Source: Irpex lacteus (lineage: Eukaryota > Basidiomycota > Agaricomycetes > Polyporales > Irpicaceae). Taken from it: 64,000 nucleotides of DNA. Under the pieces are notes generated by a model. It did no database searches. It saw only the letters and a program-made list of their open reading frames with translations, and had not been told where the DNA came from. Made by a program: the position numbers and the translations under genes. The DNA lies in the NCBI GenBank assembly GCA_001986395.2, contig MQVO02000002.1, positions 1,922,001-1,986,000 of the forward strand, read 5' to 3'. Of this stretch, positions 50,609 to 64,000 are shown one piece after another; position 1 is the first letter of the stretch, and every line of letters begins with the position of its first letter.

Positions 50609-52541
50609 TCACCCTTCAGCATCAACTTCCGGAATATCACGTAACCAACCATCGAAATCAACGTCTCTCTCCAGTAAATCACTAACCTCTCCAATCTGAC
50701 CTTCCAAATCAAATTGTGAATTGTAGCCCATGCCCACCATCCCGCTACCACCTCTCGCCAGTCGGGGGCCGTGCGCCTGACTGCTGGCGGCCATACTGCC
50801 AAAGCCTCCCGCGCCAGGGCCACCTTGTTGTGTAGACGCAAAAGGCGATGCAAAGGTATTGGAGAACAACGGTGAGATGGGTGACCGAGGGCGGTCACGT
50901 AGCGACTGTGGCGAGTCAGAGGAGCCGGAGGCGGGAGACGAAAACACCGTCTTTGCTCGACTGATCGCTGTCGCCGCGGGGGAAGGTTCGCGAGCTGCTT
51001 GAGCATCTCGGGCACCCGGCTGCTCAGCATCCTCAGTTGCAGTTGGCTTGATCTTCCGGGAAGGTGGACGTGGCCGAGGTCTCGATCTTCGGGTAGAAGC
51101 CAACAGCTCGGTTAGAGTCGGTAGTGCATTGTTGGTCGGGGTGGAAGGCATGATTACTCCCTTTGCATTTCCAAGGCCTCTTCGTATTAACGGAGACGGT
51201 GTACGAGGACTGGTTGCGAGCAGAGGAGTAGATGGAGGAGGCTGCGCGCTGGACTGCCCTATTGGACTATCTTCAGGTCCTGCTCGTAGCTTCTTTGCAG
51301 GACGTTCGTCGGTTGTGGGGGCAGAACTGGCATCCGGAGGTGGCGTCAAGGGTCGTGAATGCTTCACCGGGCGTTTCGGTGTAGAAGGTAAACTCGAGGA
51401 CGATGCTATGGGTGGTACGATACGATCCAAAGCTGAGTTAGGGAGGTGCGGAGAAGATGAAGGGGATGATTCTGCTGGCCGCAACGGCAGAATAGGTGCT
51501 GGTTTCGCCCTCGGCTTGGTGACCTTCGCCTTATTTGGGAGCGGAGGCGTCGAAGTCTCAAGCTGAGTGGGGAATGAAGGAGGCAGAAATGACTGCAAAA
51601 TTTCAGCATAATGCGGTCGCAAATAACATGAGAATTCGCACCATTTCTGATACGTCTACAATATGGAGTGGATCCGGATTTGATGATGGCTTAGATTCGG
51701 CTGCGGCAGACTGGACGCGAGTATCCGGTAGAGGCGATTGCTCTGCGTCTACAGGGGAAGTAAATGACTCGCGATTCTTCTCTGGCTTTTTACCGGCAGC
51801 AACAGCAGAGGGCTTCGAAACGGGAAAGGGTATAGGGGACTGCTTTGTACGAGCTATAGTCTCTTTCAAAACGACATCCGGTTTCCTCTGAGAGATGTCG
51901 TCGATGGTCTCAACCGTAGTCGTAATCTCCTCTTCCACGGTTGGAGCAAGGGTTGCCTGCCATGCTCGGACCTTGTCACGAACTAGTTCAGCTTTCGAGG
52001 GCGTCCTGTTCACCTCCTCTGGCTGTTGCGGTTCGGTAGGCTTAGGTGGCCAATATTTTGACGACTGCCCTTCGCCTTTCGAGCTATTGAGAAATCTCCT
52101 TTTCCACTCCTCCTCGCAACGTTCCCATTCCTCGGCAGTGTCGGGTAGAACCCACTTGAAGTTACCTGCATCGACTTTTACGTTCTCGCCCACCCGTACT
52201 CCTTGGGGAACGCCACGATACAGACGGCTCGTGCAGGCCATACGTAGCATTCGTGAAACCTGGACCCATGTGGGGTTGGCGGGGCTGCCAGCTGCAGCCA
52301 CCGCCTGCGTGACTTTATCGCGCAAGAGAGCGACCCTAGACTGCAATTCTGGGCTCGGTGATCTCGACGGGGGCGACAGTTCATCTGGAATGGCATCCAA
52401 GGCAGCATGGGCTGTAGCAGCTCGCTGTATAAGGTTGTATTGCTGGCGGGGCTGTGTTGAAGCAGAGAAGGAGGAGGGTAGGGTAGGCGGAGGGGCAGAA
52501 CTGGAGTCGAGAGCTGGAAATACTGGCCGACAGCGCGCCAT
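50609..52541 (-). CDS. Disordered Pro/Ser-rich unknown protein
   Basis: The ATG at 52541 gives MARCRPVFPALDSSSAPPP. An N-terminal domain of ~200 residues follows, with a helical part (IQRAATAHAALDAIPDEL, then ELQSRVALLRDKVTQAVAAA) and LYRGVPQGVRVGENVKVD, then a tryptophan-rich piece (FKWVLPDTAEEWERCEEEWK). One intron (about 51598-51658, GTAGAC...TTTTGCAG) joins DPLHI to SFLPPSFPTQL. The second half is basic and Pro/Ser-rich with LTELLASTRRSRPRPRPPSR and ends in an acidic helix (SDLLERDVDFDGWLRDIPEV), stop at 50609. About 625 residues. Composition suggests a nuclear regulator; no known domain recognised. Confidence 0.65.
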
Positions 52542-53292
52542 ATTTGTTGCAAGTTTTGTGTATGTCCTGGTAGCTGAGATTAGACGGAAAGGTCAATCCT
52601 GCTAAAGCTTAGAGCCCTGAGTTCATTATCGTCGTCGTCGAGGCCAACAGGGAGGTCGTGTTTAGGAGCGGCCGCGCCTGAGCCCATAGATCCCCGCTAC
52701 CACGTGCGGTAGGCGGCTAAACTCAGTCCTGTATATAGTCACCCCGAAATGGTATAATTCACTAACGCTGCGTTCGCAGCTAGACCCGCTACCCGGCTAT
52801 CGTTCAGCAAGGTAAAGAAACGGTACTTGTATCGATGTACGCTATACGTATACTTACAGGCGCACATCGCTGCAGGCCTTCGCGCCTTCGGCGCTCCGGC
52901 CAGCAGCTTTGTGCGCCACTTACTCAGGAAGCATCGTGAGCGAGCAACGAAACAGATACAGATACTGTGGACAAATGTATTGCCTACGATTGCCTACGAC
53001 AACCACAAGGTGTTTTGTATTTCGTCAGTACTGAGTGTAGTAAGTACCCGCAGTACGCACTTCCAACTTGAAGCTTCGCAGGGTTGAGGACAGCAAGCGC
53101 GCAAAACAGTCACGTGAAAATCACGCCATTTTCTCGGGAAGTCACGAGCGTGCAGAATTCAGGTTCGATTTCGCCAACCCCTACAACCCAAAGACCCACT
53201 ACCCAGAGGGTAGCGGGAATCTCTAGTTGTTCAGCTATATCATCCATCTCGTTAGCTTCACAGCGGTTTTACGTCCCTTACAGACTGAATCT
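52542..53292. promoter_or_regulatory. Divergent promoter with near-palindromic E-box
   Basis: 750 bp between two divergent genes. CTACCACGTGCGGTAG at 52697-52712 is a near-perfect palindrome centred on CACGTG (52701-52706), a possible bHLH or CBF1-type site. No gene is seen in the rest. Confidence 0.3.
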
Positions 53293-53910
53293 ATGGCACT
53301 GCCCACAAGTATTACTCCTCTCCTCGAATATACACTAAATACCTCCGTGCTTGAATCGTCAGAAGATGGTCTGTCACTCATTCACTATGAGTTATCACAA
53401 CACAGTAATGTTCATTGAACATTGATCCAGAGGATGAACTCATGGAAAAGCTTCGATACTTCTTCGGCGACAATCTAATACTTGCTGCCCTAGATTTGGT
53501 AGATCGGGATAGTGGTATGTTCTTTGATTGCTGGAATCTTGAGTCAACGGCTATAGATGGTTGATGTATCGGTGCATAGTCATAGTGTACAGCACACCAT
53601 GGAAGTATACGAAGTACGAGGTACTTGGCACTACCGCAACTTATGTTGTATCTCTGGGGCCTCCGAGCAAGATATCTCTTGGCTCGACTTATTGTAGTTG
53701 TCCCTCGTTCACCTACGCCGTACTGATGTCAGGAATTCAGTATACGGTGAGCACCGTCGCAAATGAACCCTGACGTATACTCAGCGAAGTATACAGTGCA
53801 AACATATCTTAGCCACTACACTAGCTGTTCGCATGTCCAAGTGCGTCAAACGTGCCGTTGGTCCAAAAGAATTAGCAAGCAGAATAATGCGTAGCCACTT
53901 GGCTGAATGA
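53293..53910 (+). CDS. SWIM zinc-finger protein, Sws1 / ZSWIM7 type (Shu complex)
   Basis: The ATG at 53293 gives MALPTSITPLLEYTLNTSVL. Three small introns join DELMEKLRYFFGDNLILAAL, VIVYSTPWKYTKYEVLG and, after GTYCSC-type sequence (STYCSCPSFTYAVLMSGIQY), the last exon CKHILATTLAVRMSKCV. The SWIM pattern CxCx15-17CxH is complete only after splicing (CSC...T-CKH). The last intron runs from GTGAGC near 53749 to TATACAG near 53808. Stop at 53908-53910; about 135 residues, the usual size. ZSWIM7/Sws1 proteins pair with Rad51 paralogues in the Shu complex and support homologous recombination. The order of motifs (LPTSIT, LILAALDLVDR, STPWxxxxYEVLG, SWIM) matches fungal members. Confidence 0.88.
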
Positions 53911-54174
53911 TCGGTTCTCGTGAACCCCATGTATCTTTAATCGACAACCTAAAATCACACAGACTGCCACAGATATATGTAAGTATATGCACCATCCGCC
54001 GACATCGCCGCGTGTGGCCACAGGCGAGCGTCTAATGCGTTGGAGGTTCTAGGCGAAGTCTCGTTTAGCGCGCGTGAACGACCTTAACCAGCGACAGCGA
54101 CGACGACTCCCGCATCATTGAAGTCCAGCCTGTGTTTCATCGTGCGGACCTCTGTAAACCCAAGTGCTTGAAAA

Positions 54175-56793
<2,619 letters not shown>

Positions 56794-57104
56794 TTAATGT
56801 ACAATACTGATACGCTTCCGTTTACTGTATTTACTAATGCACCATAAGGTGAAATGCTTCGAAGGATTCGAGCGATAGAACATCTCTGCATTGATCACTC
56901 ATTCGCCATTCTGGAGTTGCATTGCTCTCAGGATGTGGTGACGCCTGTCAGCATGTGGAAAACTGTGATAGCTTAGGCCTTGTTTCGGGCCATCGCAATT
57001 CCCATGATGGAGACAGACTTGTGCGAAAAGTGGGATATAAGCCTACATTCGTCGATAACATCCCCTCTACCATTCCCTCCCTCATCTTCATCCCTGGCAC
57101 CACC
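56794..57104. other. Intergenic/promoter of the cyclase gene
   Basis: 310 bp. An in-frame upstream extension from 56922 exists but the methionine at 57105 starts the family-like sequence, so this stretch is taken as promoter and leader. Confidence 0.4.
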
Positions 57105-58890
57105 ATGTCCAACAACAAGTTGCCTACCTTTGACGAACTTCCCAACTTCCATCAATACACAGGTTGTGCTTGGGATGTCTGGGGCAAAGACGATGAACTA
57201 GGTACCGTAAACTTGCTCACAGAGGAGGTAGTCGCCGAGGGAGCGAAAGAGATCAAGTTCGTTCACTCGTTATACCTCATGCTTATCCTGCTAAGGCGCT
57301 GTCTGTGACGAATATTTTAGGCAGGGCAAAATGATCAGTTTGAATCTGTAAGCTTAAGGAGATATGACCATCCGTTACGTGATACTAACCGATCTAACTT
57401 GCTATTTCTCTAGGCCTATTAATTTCCCGGGCAAAGTCGGTCAACTACTGCGGTCACCTACTTGGTCCTTTGACTTATTCTTCATTGTACAGCCTTCTTT
57501 CGGTCGTCAGCCTCCCATGCACCACACATGGATGCTGGCCTCTGCTGCAAATGACGACTCTCTCCTAATAGTCTGTGCTATCACTTGGGCGTAGTGTAGA
57601 AAGTCGTCTCATCTAGGCTCGTTGCAGAACACGCAATCTGGTACTCAATGGGATGGCCTACTTCATTGTGGTGTCCTTGGAGGTCATGACGTTTTCTACA
57701 ATAAGTATGATCATCTATGTAGCTCCCGAGGCTGAATCTAATCACACCCAATCCCAGTACTCCCACCAGCTCCTTCAAACGGGGCCATATCTTTATCACT
57801 GACCCAGAGGATATTGGCAAGAGCAATATCCGCCTTGGCATCCATAGTTCGGATTCCCCCCTTTTCCCATTCTGACTATCATGCAATATTACTGATGTAT
57901 CATGTGTAGACTGGGCCGAACACGGAATATGCGGGCGAGGTGTCCTCTTGGACTTGGTCAAATTCTATACCGATAATGGCGCAAAACCGCTGCCCTACGA
58001 CCCTTGGACGTCGCATGACATTCCCATCCGGGATTTGGAGGCATGTGCGAAAGCACAGGGCGTGACGTTTCGGACCGGTGATATTTTACTTTATCGTGGC
58101 GGGTTCACGCAGAAGTGGTACGGTGTAACTCGTGAAGAGAGGGAAGCGCTGCACAAGAAGCCAGATACGTTGTATGTGCAATGTCTTGTCTTCCTGTCTA
58201 TGTCGCGGTGAGGCTGACAAACGTTGAATGAAGCGCTGGTACCGAGAACTCGGAGGAGACTAAACATTTTCTTTGGTAACTCTTATATTTAGGGTTTACG
58301 TCACGATTTTTGCTGAACTTCTCGCTACAGGAACAATCACTTTGCTGCAATTGCGTCGGACCAGCCGTCTGTTGAGGTAGGCAATGGATCATACCTATCA
58401 TCGCAACCCCTCATATGGAATCTCCTTGTAGCGATGGCCCCCTACAGGAGGGACAATGCTGCATGAGGTAAGGAACGTTGACCGTTCAAAGTCTCGCTCA
58501 TTGCTCATCTTGACATGAAATGTAGACACTTTTAGGGTGAGGTCGCGTTTGAATTCTTCTTTCGAGCGGCTTATATACTACGAGGGATAGGCTCTGGGGC
58601 ATGCCAATGGGTACTATCCACCTCCCCTACATCGATCATCAGATATCACTAACGACGCTCCATTGCTAGGAGAGTTCTTCAACCTTGAGAAACTCGCGGC
58701 TGCATGTCACAAAGCTAACAAGTACACTTTCTTCTTCACATCTTGGCCTCTCAACGTGTGAGTCGCAACAACATGGTACCGAACATGCCCGACGCTCATA
58801 GAACGTACCTCGGCCAGCCTTGGAGGTGTTGCGAGTCCGCCTAATGCCGCGGTAAGCGCGATAATTTCAAGGTGTAAACCCGATTATGGG
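57105..58890 (+). CDS. Cyclase-family enzyme (kynurenine formamidase-like fold)
   Basis: The ATG at 57105 gives MSNNKLPTFDELPNFHQYTG, then WGKDDELGTVNLLTEE. Short exons join as KMISLNLPINFPGK, PSFGRQPPMHHTWMLASA, NTQSGTQWDGLLHCGVLGG (equivalent of the metal-site loop), TPTSSFKRGHIFITDPEDIG, NWAEHGICGRGVLLDLV, GVTFRTGDILLYRGGFTQKW, NNHFAAIASDQPSVE, GEFFNLEKLAAACHKANKYT and GGVASPPNAA. This is the fungal branch of the cyclase family (PF04199), ~350 residues, related to KynB-type metal-dependent amidohydrolases. The junction near 58500-58595 before WGMP does not keep frame with a simple GT-AG intron, so the gene may be slightly damaged. Substrate not predictable. The end near 58890 is approximate. 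Confidence 0.75.
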
Positions 58891-59505
58891 AGGTTAAAGT
58901 TGATTATCAACAGGCGTACTTATGAGACAATCACCTCGAGTCCTCCCAATATGAGGAGTGCCCGAATGTTCGGAGAGTGGTGGAAGCCGGCATCTAGTAA
59001 CGAGTGCTATATGCAGCAGTCCTTGACTTGATGTAAGAGGTCGAAATTGTCGGATGGGATAAGATACTTTGGGCGAGACTTCGAAGCAGGAGAGCGGGCA
59101 TTATACTGTTGAACAGCCCTGGTCGTGTGGTTCAGATGGGTCTTGTGGAGGGCTCTCAGTCAAGTCCTCCGAGTCTAAAAACTCAGTACTGTATTATCGT
59201 ACAACGGCCAACGGCCACTGAATTTCATGTACGAACAAAACAATCAAACATCTCACCTCACACTACTAAAGAACGTTCCAAAAATTCAAATATCAGAGGG
59301 TCTCCGAACACGACGATCGTCTGCTAATGGGCGTCGGTGGACAGTGACCACCGTGATGAGAGTTTGAATTTGGAAAATCATCTTCGGAATGCGACTTGGT
59401 TGGCAGCTGGTGGGTGAGTATCTTTATTAGATAGGGGCTGTTCAATCATGTAAGTGGCCGACGTCCGCGATGTCCAGCCGCTCGAGCACATATATAATTT
59501 AGTCT
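58891..59505. other. Convergent 3' region
   Basis: About 600 bp; no gene supported. Confidence 0.4.
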
Positions 59506-60595
59506 TCATATCCATTCATCCACCTTCTCCCAAACAGTCTCAATTTCACCCTCCCACTCCCTCCTCTTCTCCTCACAGCACGCCTCACACAACCCTTCCT
59601 TCTCCCACTCAATACCCTGAATAGCTCTCAGAGTCTCTACAGGCCGACACAGCCCGTTATCCCCTAACGCAGGCCCGATCACCAGAGGCATCCACTTCTC
59701 CGCGAAGACGTCGGTGCAGGCCATGTGCGATGCGGTGGCGACTGTGAATAAGATGGGCGTGAAGTGCGCGATGAGGTTCGATTGGAGGGAGGCGCAGAGA
59801 GTCGTGATGGAGGTGGGCAGCGAGGGGTGTGAGGAGGGACCGTCGTCAAAATGGGAGGTCGTGGCTACTGTGTATAGGAGTCGTTTTCGAAGCTGTTAAT
59901 TAGGAGATGGCAGAAGGGGGTAATGTTTTCGACGTCTGAGCCGATGGTACTTCCTTGAGAAAGATCTGTGGGGCTTACGTTGTTGATGTTGTATTGCGAG
60001 ACGACACCGAGGATCTCTTCCGCATGTTTTATATGCCTTTCATCTAGAGTTCCCACGGCATTTGGTTCTAATAATTGCTCCAGCTGCGAACGCGCAAACG
60101 TCTGTGACGGCGCATCGTCCAGTTGGTCGTTTGAGGACACACGAATGAGCGAGATCAGTCGTTCGCATTCATCCGGTCTAGTAAATGCATAAGTATCACT
60201 GTAAATTGGTACCGTGGAACTTGTGAGCGCAATGCAAAGGGCGTTTCGTTTACAAACCTCACCTACGTTTCTGCGTAGAGATGGTCCAGGAAAACAGCAA
60301 GATCCGCTGGGGCGATAGCTTCTGGTAGTTTAACCGCGCGAGGTCCAAACTGTGAGTAAGAAGTAGATTTCAAAGATAGACCGCGAAGCGTCGGAGTCGA
60401 CACACGGTCAAAGTGCACTTTGAAGGCTTCGTTCTGGGCGATGAGGACAAAGTCTCCGTCCTCTTTCCAAAACCTCCCAGATTGTATGACGTCTACACGC
60501 GCTGTTGTCAGTACATTGTGCATTTTGTAATCAAGCTTAATACAAGTGCCCTTACCTGGTGAATTGCGCGAAGAGGTAGCTGTTGCGTCAGACAT
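59506..60595 (-). CDS. BTB/POZ-domain protein
   Basis: The ATG at 60595 (MSDATATSSRNSPG) is chosen because the longer frame starts with GTG. An intron follows at about 60552-60490. The next exon reads VIQSGRFWKEDGDFVLIAQN and EAFKVHFDRVSTPTLRGLS, the typical fungal BTB opening (FWxEDGDxVL...FxVHxxxL). PEAIAPADLAVFLDHLYAE is the closing BTB helix pair. Later exons give ECERLISLIRVSSNDQ, DERHIKHAEEILGVVSQYNI, LLINSFENDSYTQ and a Cys-containing C-terminus (EWEKEGLCEACCEEKRREWE), stop at 59506. Basidiomycetes carry large families of such BTB proteins of unknown role, possibly Cullin-3 adaptors or regulators. Splice joints in the middle are approximate. Confidence 0.78.
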
Positions 60596-61445
60596 GCTCG
60601 GATCTGCACTCACGGTCAGATCTTAAGTATCGATCATGAGAGAGGCGCCCTGCTTCGTAACTTTCAGCTGCCCGAAATGGAAAGAATTCGAAGATAAGTT
60701 TGTCCGTTACTCCTTGCACTCTTGGGCGACCGGTCTTGATGTCAACGTCGCTGGCCGGACACTCTCATCTCTCCTCCAGCCTGGTCTGAAGCGGACAGCA
60801 GATGGCGAACAATAATCATTCTACTTCGTCCTTGCGCTGCTGCTGCGGCAGCATCTCGCTTTTGGGCACCTGATTTTTCTCCAGGTTCATCTCCTTGCCA
60901 ATTTTGTTCCTGGATTGGCTCCTCAACTCATCTTCCCGGTCCTCACCATGCGCCGTAATAATCTACGAAGTTGCACCCAATCAATACAGTGCATCAGCAT
61001 GGGCGGGTTGTCGGATAGTCCTTGGCCGACTACGTCAGAGCACGGGACAGGTCCGAAGCAGTCGATCATCGCAGTGCACTTGACCCCGAACCCCGCACTC
61101 GCCTGCATCCCACCCCGCATCTCACGATGTTTCGTTCACGCCCCGCCCCGTCACACCACCCTGTAAGGGAGGCGATAGTCGAAGCGATACATGCATACTT
61201 AAAAACAGAGAAGCATCAGAAGTTACCATTGAATGATATGGAATATACAGAGAAGAAGAAGGGACGCTCGCGGATGGTCGCCGTACTAGGCGTCGATTGA
61301 TGCCAGGTGCGAGTTTGCTGCTCATGGGGTCACCGACCGCGTGTTTCATATGCTCTGAGCCATTTCGATAGCGCCCAGAGTTCGTATAAGAACAAGTACG
61401 TGGAGAGAAGAGCAGTCGAGGACTAGGCCCCACCTTCTGTTCACC
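60596..61445. promoter_or_regulatory. Divergent promoter, BTB gene / alpha-glucosidase
   Basis: 850 bp without a supported gene. GTATAAGA at 61384-61391 lies 55-62 bp before the ATG at 61446 and is a fair TATA box for the alpha-glucosidase. Confidence 0.45.
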
Positions 61446-64000
61446 ATGAAGGCCTCTTCACTGTCTCTTCTAGCCTTTGTCTACGCGGGTATCGCGTACG
61501 CGACCTTCACAGACCAAGCTGTCCTCGACGCGTGCCCAGGATACAACGCTACTGCAGTCGCCACCCACGGCAATACGCTCACTGCCAACCTTGCCTTGGC
61601 CGGCAAAGCTTGCAACGTCTATGGCCAGGACATTGAGAAGTTGAAGCTCGAGGTCACTTACGAAACGAGTATGGCGTCTATTCAGCCACTCTGTTCTGTT
61701 CAGAAACTAACGACACCTGTCAATTGCAAACCTTTAGAGTCCCGCATCCACGTCAAGATCACTGATGCTGCCAACAAGCGGTATGAAATCCCCGAGTCTG
61801 TTCTTCCTCGTCCCAAGGCAGACAACTCGGTTAACCCCAAACACGCCGACATCCGTTTCAACTACACCTCTTCCCCTTTTTCCTTCTCGATCGTGCGTAG
61901 CTCGAACGATGAGGTGCTGTTTACTACTGGGAAGCACCCCATCATCTTCGAGCCTCAATTTCTTCGCTTGAAGACCGACTTGCCAGACCAAGCGAACATC
62001 TACGGTCTCGGTGAACACACGGATCCCTTCCGTCTGCCTACCTTCAACACTACTCGCACCTTTTGGTCGCGCGATGCCTACAGCGTTCCGACTGGAGAGA
62101 ACTTGTACGGTAACCACCCTGTTTACTTCGAGCACCGAACATCCGGCACGCACGGTGTCTTCTTTGCCAACTCGAATGGTCTGGATGTCAAAATCAACGA
62201 CACAGATGGCACCTCGCTCGAATACAACGCTGTCGGTGGCATCTTCGATTTCTACTTCCTTGCAGGTAGCACCACGGATCCGGTTGAGCTGCCTCGTCAG
62301 TACGCCGAGGTAGTCGGTACACCCGCTGAAGTTCCCTACTGGTCATTCGGCTTCCACCAATGTAGGTTCGGATACAAAGGTACGTGTAACACGTCTTCTT
62401 TTTCATTTATAATTCAGCTAACACCGGAACTTTATCTTGACAGATTACCTCGATGTCGCCCAAGTCATCACCAATTACTCCGCGGCGAATATCCCGCTCG
62501 AGACCATGTGGACTGACATTGGTGCGTCTCTACCCCCCACACTTCTCCAGATCACTTTTTTCTCGAGCTTGACAGGCCAATGTACATGTGCTGATGTTGA
62601 CTTGTCGCATTACTAGATTACATGGACCGTCGAAGGATCTTCACTGTCGACCCAGATTACTTCCCTCTGGATCGTGTGCGTGAGATCGTGGACTATCTGC
62701 ACGCACATGATCAGTACTACGGTTTGTACCCTCGATTCACCCATTCAACGAAGTTTCATGAGCTGACCCGGTACATATCTTTGTAGTTCTCATGACTGAT
62801 CCTGCCGTCGCGTATCTCCCCGGTGAAGACTACGGTCCTTTCAATCGCGGTACGGAGTTGGACATTTGGCTGAAGAGTGGCGACGGAAAGAACTACAGTC
62901 TCGGTGCTGTCTGGCCTGGTGCGTAAATGCCTACGCTTCGTTCGCCAAGTGTTGAAAGCTGATATGATATGACGTCATGCGCATGTGCAGGTGTTACCGT
63001 ATTCCCTGACTGGTTCAACCCGAAAACTCAGGAGTAGGTATTTGACCGTTACGCATTGCAAGATCTGGCAAATAACGGTTTCTTGCAGATACTGGAACAA
63101 CGAGTTCGAACTGTTCTACAACCCCAAAACTGGTGTCGACATCGATGGCGCATGGATTGACATGAACGACCCCGCCAGCGTGAGTACTCTGCACATATAT
63201 ACCTCCGAGGACTGATTTGTTACTGATAATCACACTTCAGTTCTGCGAGTACCCGTGTACAGATCCCTTCCAGCAAGCTATCGACCAACAGCTTCCTCCC
63301 AACCGCACCTCTCCGCCTCCTGACAAGAGCATCCCGCCATTCACTACGAACCAGACTCACACAAAGCGCACTGACCAGTCCGCGGCGATAGATCACTCTA
63401 GGGATAACCTGTTCGTCCCGCCATATGCTATCGAGAACCACGCGGGCGGAGGAAACCTGTCCGACCGTACTGCCTGGGTCGATTCGTTGCACTCTAATGG
63501 TTTCATCGAATACGATACCCGTACGTTCTATTTGTCCATTCGAGTCCTGTTCAGCTAACATCTCGCATTGTGTTCTGAAGACAATCTGTATGGCACGATG
63601 ATGTCCACTGCGACCCAAGAAGCCATGGAGCGCCGCCGACCAGGCAAACGGACCCTCGTCATCACCCGTTCGACTTTCGCCGGTGCTGGCGCCAAGGTCG
63701 GCAAGTGGCTCGGTGACAACCTGAGTGATTGGCCCCATTACAGGAACTCGATCGCTGGCATTCTCGGACATGCCAGTATCTACCATATTCCGATGGTTGG
63801 TGCTGATATCTGCGGGTTTGGTGAGTGATTTAGAGCTGCTGCAGGGAACGAGGTGAATGGGACACAGAAACTGATGAGATGCGTGCGGACTGTAGGTGAC
63901 AACACGACTGAGACGCTTTGTGCACGTTGGGCAACGTTGGGCGCGTTCTACCCCTTCATGCGTAACGTACGTCGACCATTGAAAATGTAAATTTTCCATG
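61446..64000 (+). CDS. Secreted alpha-glucosidase, GH31 (3'-partial)
   Basis: The ATG at 61446 gives the signal peptide [21 protein letters not shown]-terminal beta-sandwich sequence follows: [39 protein letters not shown] and [18 protein letters not shown]. The TIM-barrel exons are [25 protein letters not shown] and [20 protein letters not shown]. The nucleophile Asp lies in [11 protein letters not shown] and the acid/base Asp in WLGDNLSDW, with [12 protein letters not shown] after it. At least nine introns. The gene runs off the window after [13 protein letters not shown], so about 700 of the usual 900-1000 residues are visible. A loop near 63240-63420 is Pro/Thr-rich ([15 protein letters not shown]), as in many fungal members. 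Releases glucose from maltose and starch outside the cell. Confidence 0.95.

Noticed and set aside
51048..52605. Two long plus-strand frames (51048-51566 and 51895-52605)
   Set aside because: Antisense shadows of the Pro/Ser-rich minus-strand gene at 50609-52541.
63220..63999. 259-codon minus-strand frame at the window end
   Set aside because: Antisense to GH31 exons whose catalytic residues are plain on the plus strand.

Overview
The window is nuclear DNA of a filamentous fungus, most likely an Agaricomycete (Basidiomycota). The reasons are genes split by many 45-75 nt GT-AG introns with CTNAY-like branch sites, very short exons, close packing on both strands, and fungal families: S53 sedolisins, GH31 alpha-glucosidase, DHA1 and DHA2 MFS carriers, SRPK and Prp4 splicing kinases, shugoshin, an Mto1-type microtubule organiser and a Crinkler-like protein. 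No rRNA, tRNA, CRISPR array or bacterial operon was seen.

Layout. 1-4254: two tandem DHA1-type MFS transporters, the first cut by the window edge. 4516-6717 (-): a Ser/Thr kinase. 6718-8900: gene-poor, with a possible pogo-type transposase scrap. 8901-10933 (-): acidic unknown protein. 12637-15168 (-): SRPK kinase. 16710-18458: Ser/Pro-rich unknown protein. 18600-19400: membrane-protein gene remnants. 19693-23477: S53 peptidase gene interrupted by a 1.7 kb inverted-repeat transposon. 24101-25100 (-): small unknown gene. 25764-28646: two tandem SDR dehydrogenases. 28787-32207 (-): Mto1/centrosomin-like coiled coil. 32411-34544: Crinkler-like protein with a nuclease-like and a kinase-like domain. 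35161-38159 (-): DHA2-type MFS. 38721-40277: mitochondrial-type PP2C. 41791-43828: second, intact S53 peptidase. 44097-45083: unknown. 45575-47541: shugoshin. 47952-49102 (-), 49426-49970 and 50609-52541 (-): unknown proteins. 53293-53910: Sws1/ZSWIM7-type SWIM protein. 54175-56793: Prp4 kinase. 57105-about 58890: cyclase-family enzyme. 59506-60595 (-): BTB protein. 61446 to the end: secreted alpha-glucosidase.

Housekeeping genes (splicing kinases, shugoshin, Sws1, Mto1, PP2C) are interleaved with fast-evolving, duplicated families (MFS, SDR, S53). The most unusual loci are the S53 gene at 19.7-23.5 kb and the Crinkler-like gene at 32.4-34.6 kb. In the S53 gene a CACTG-ended element sits exactly on an exon/intron border in a way that could be spliced out in frame, and another intron has a GC donor. 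The Crinkler-like gene has two apparent single-base lesions, one of which removes a short-repeat tail. All intron and start calls were made by eye from the sequence; no similarity search was run.
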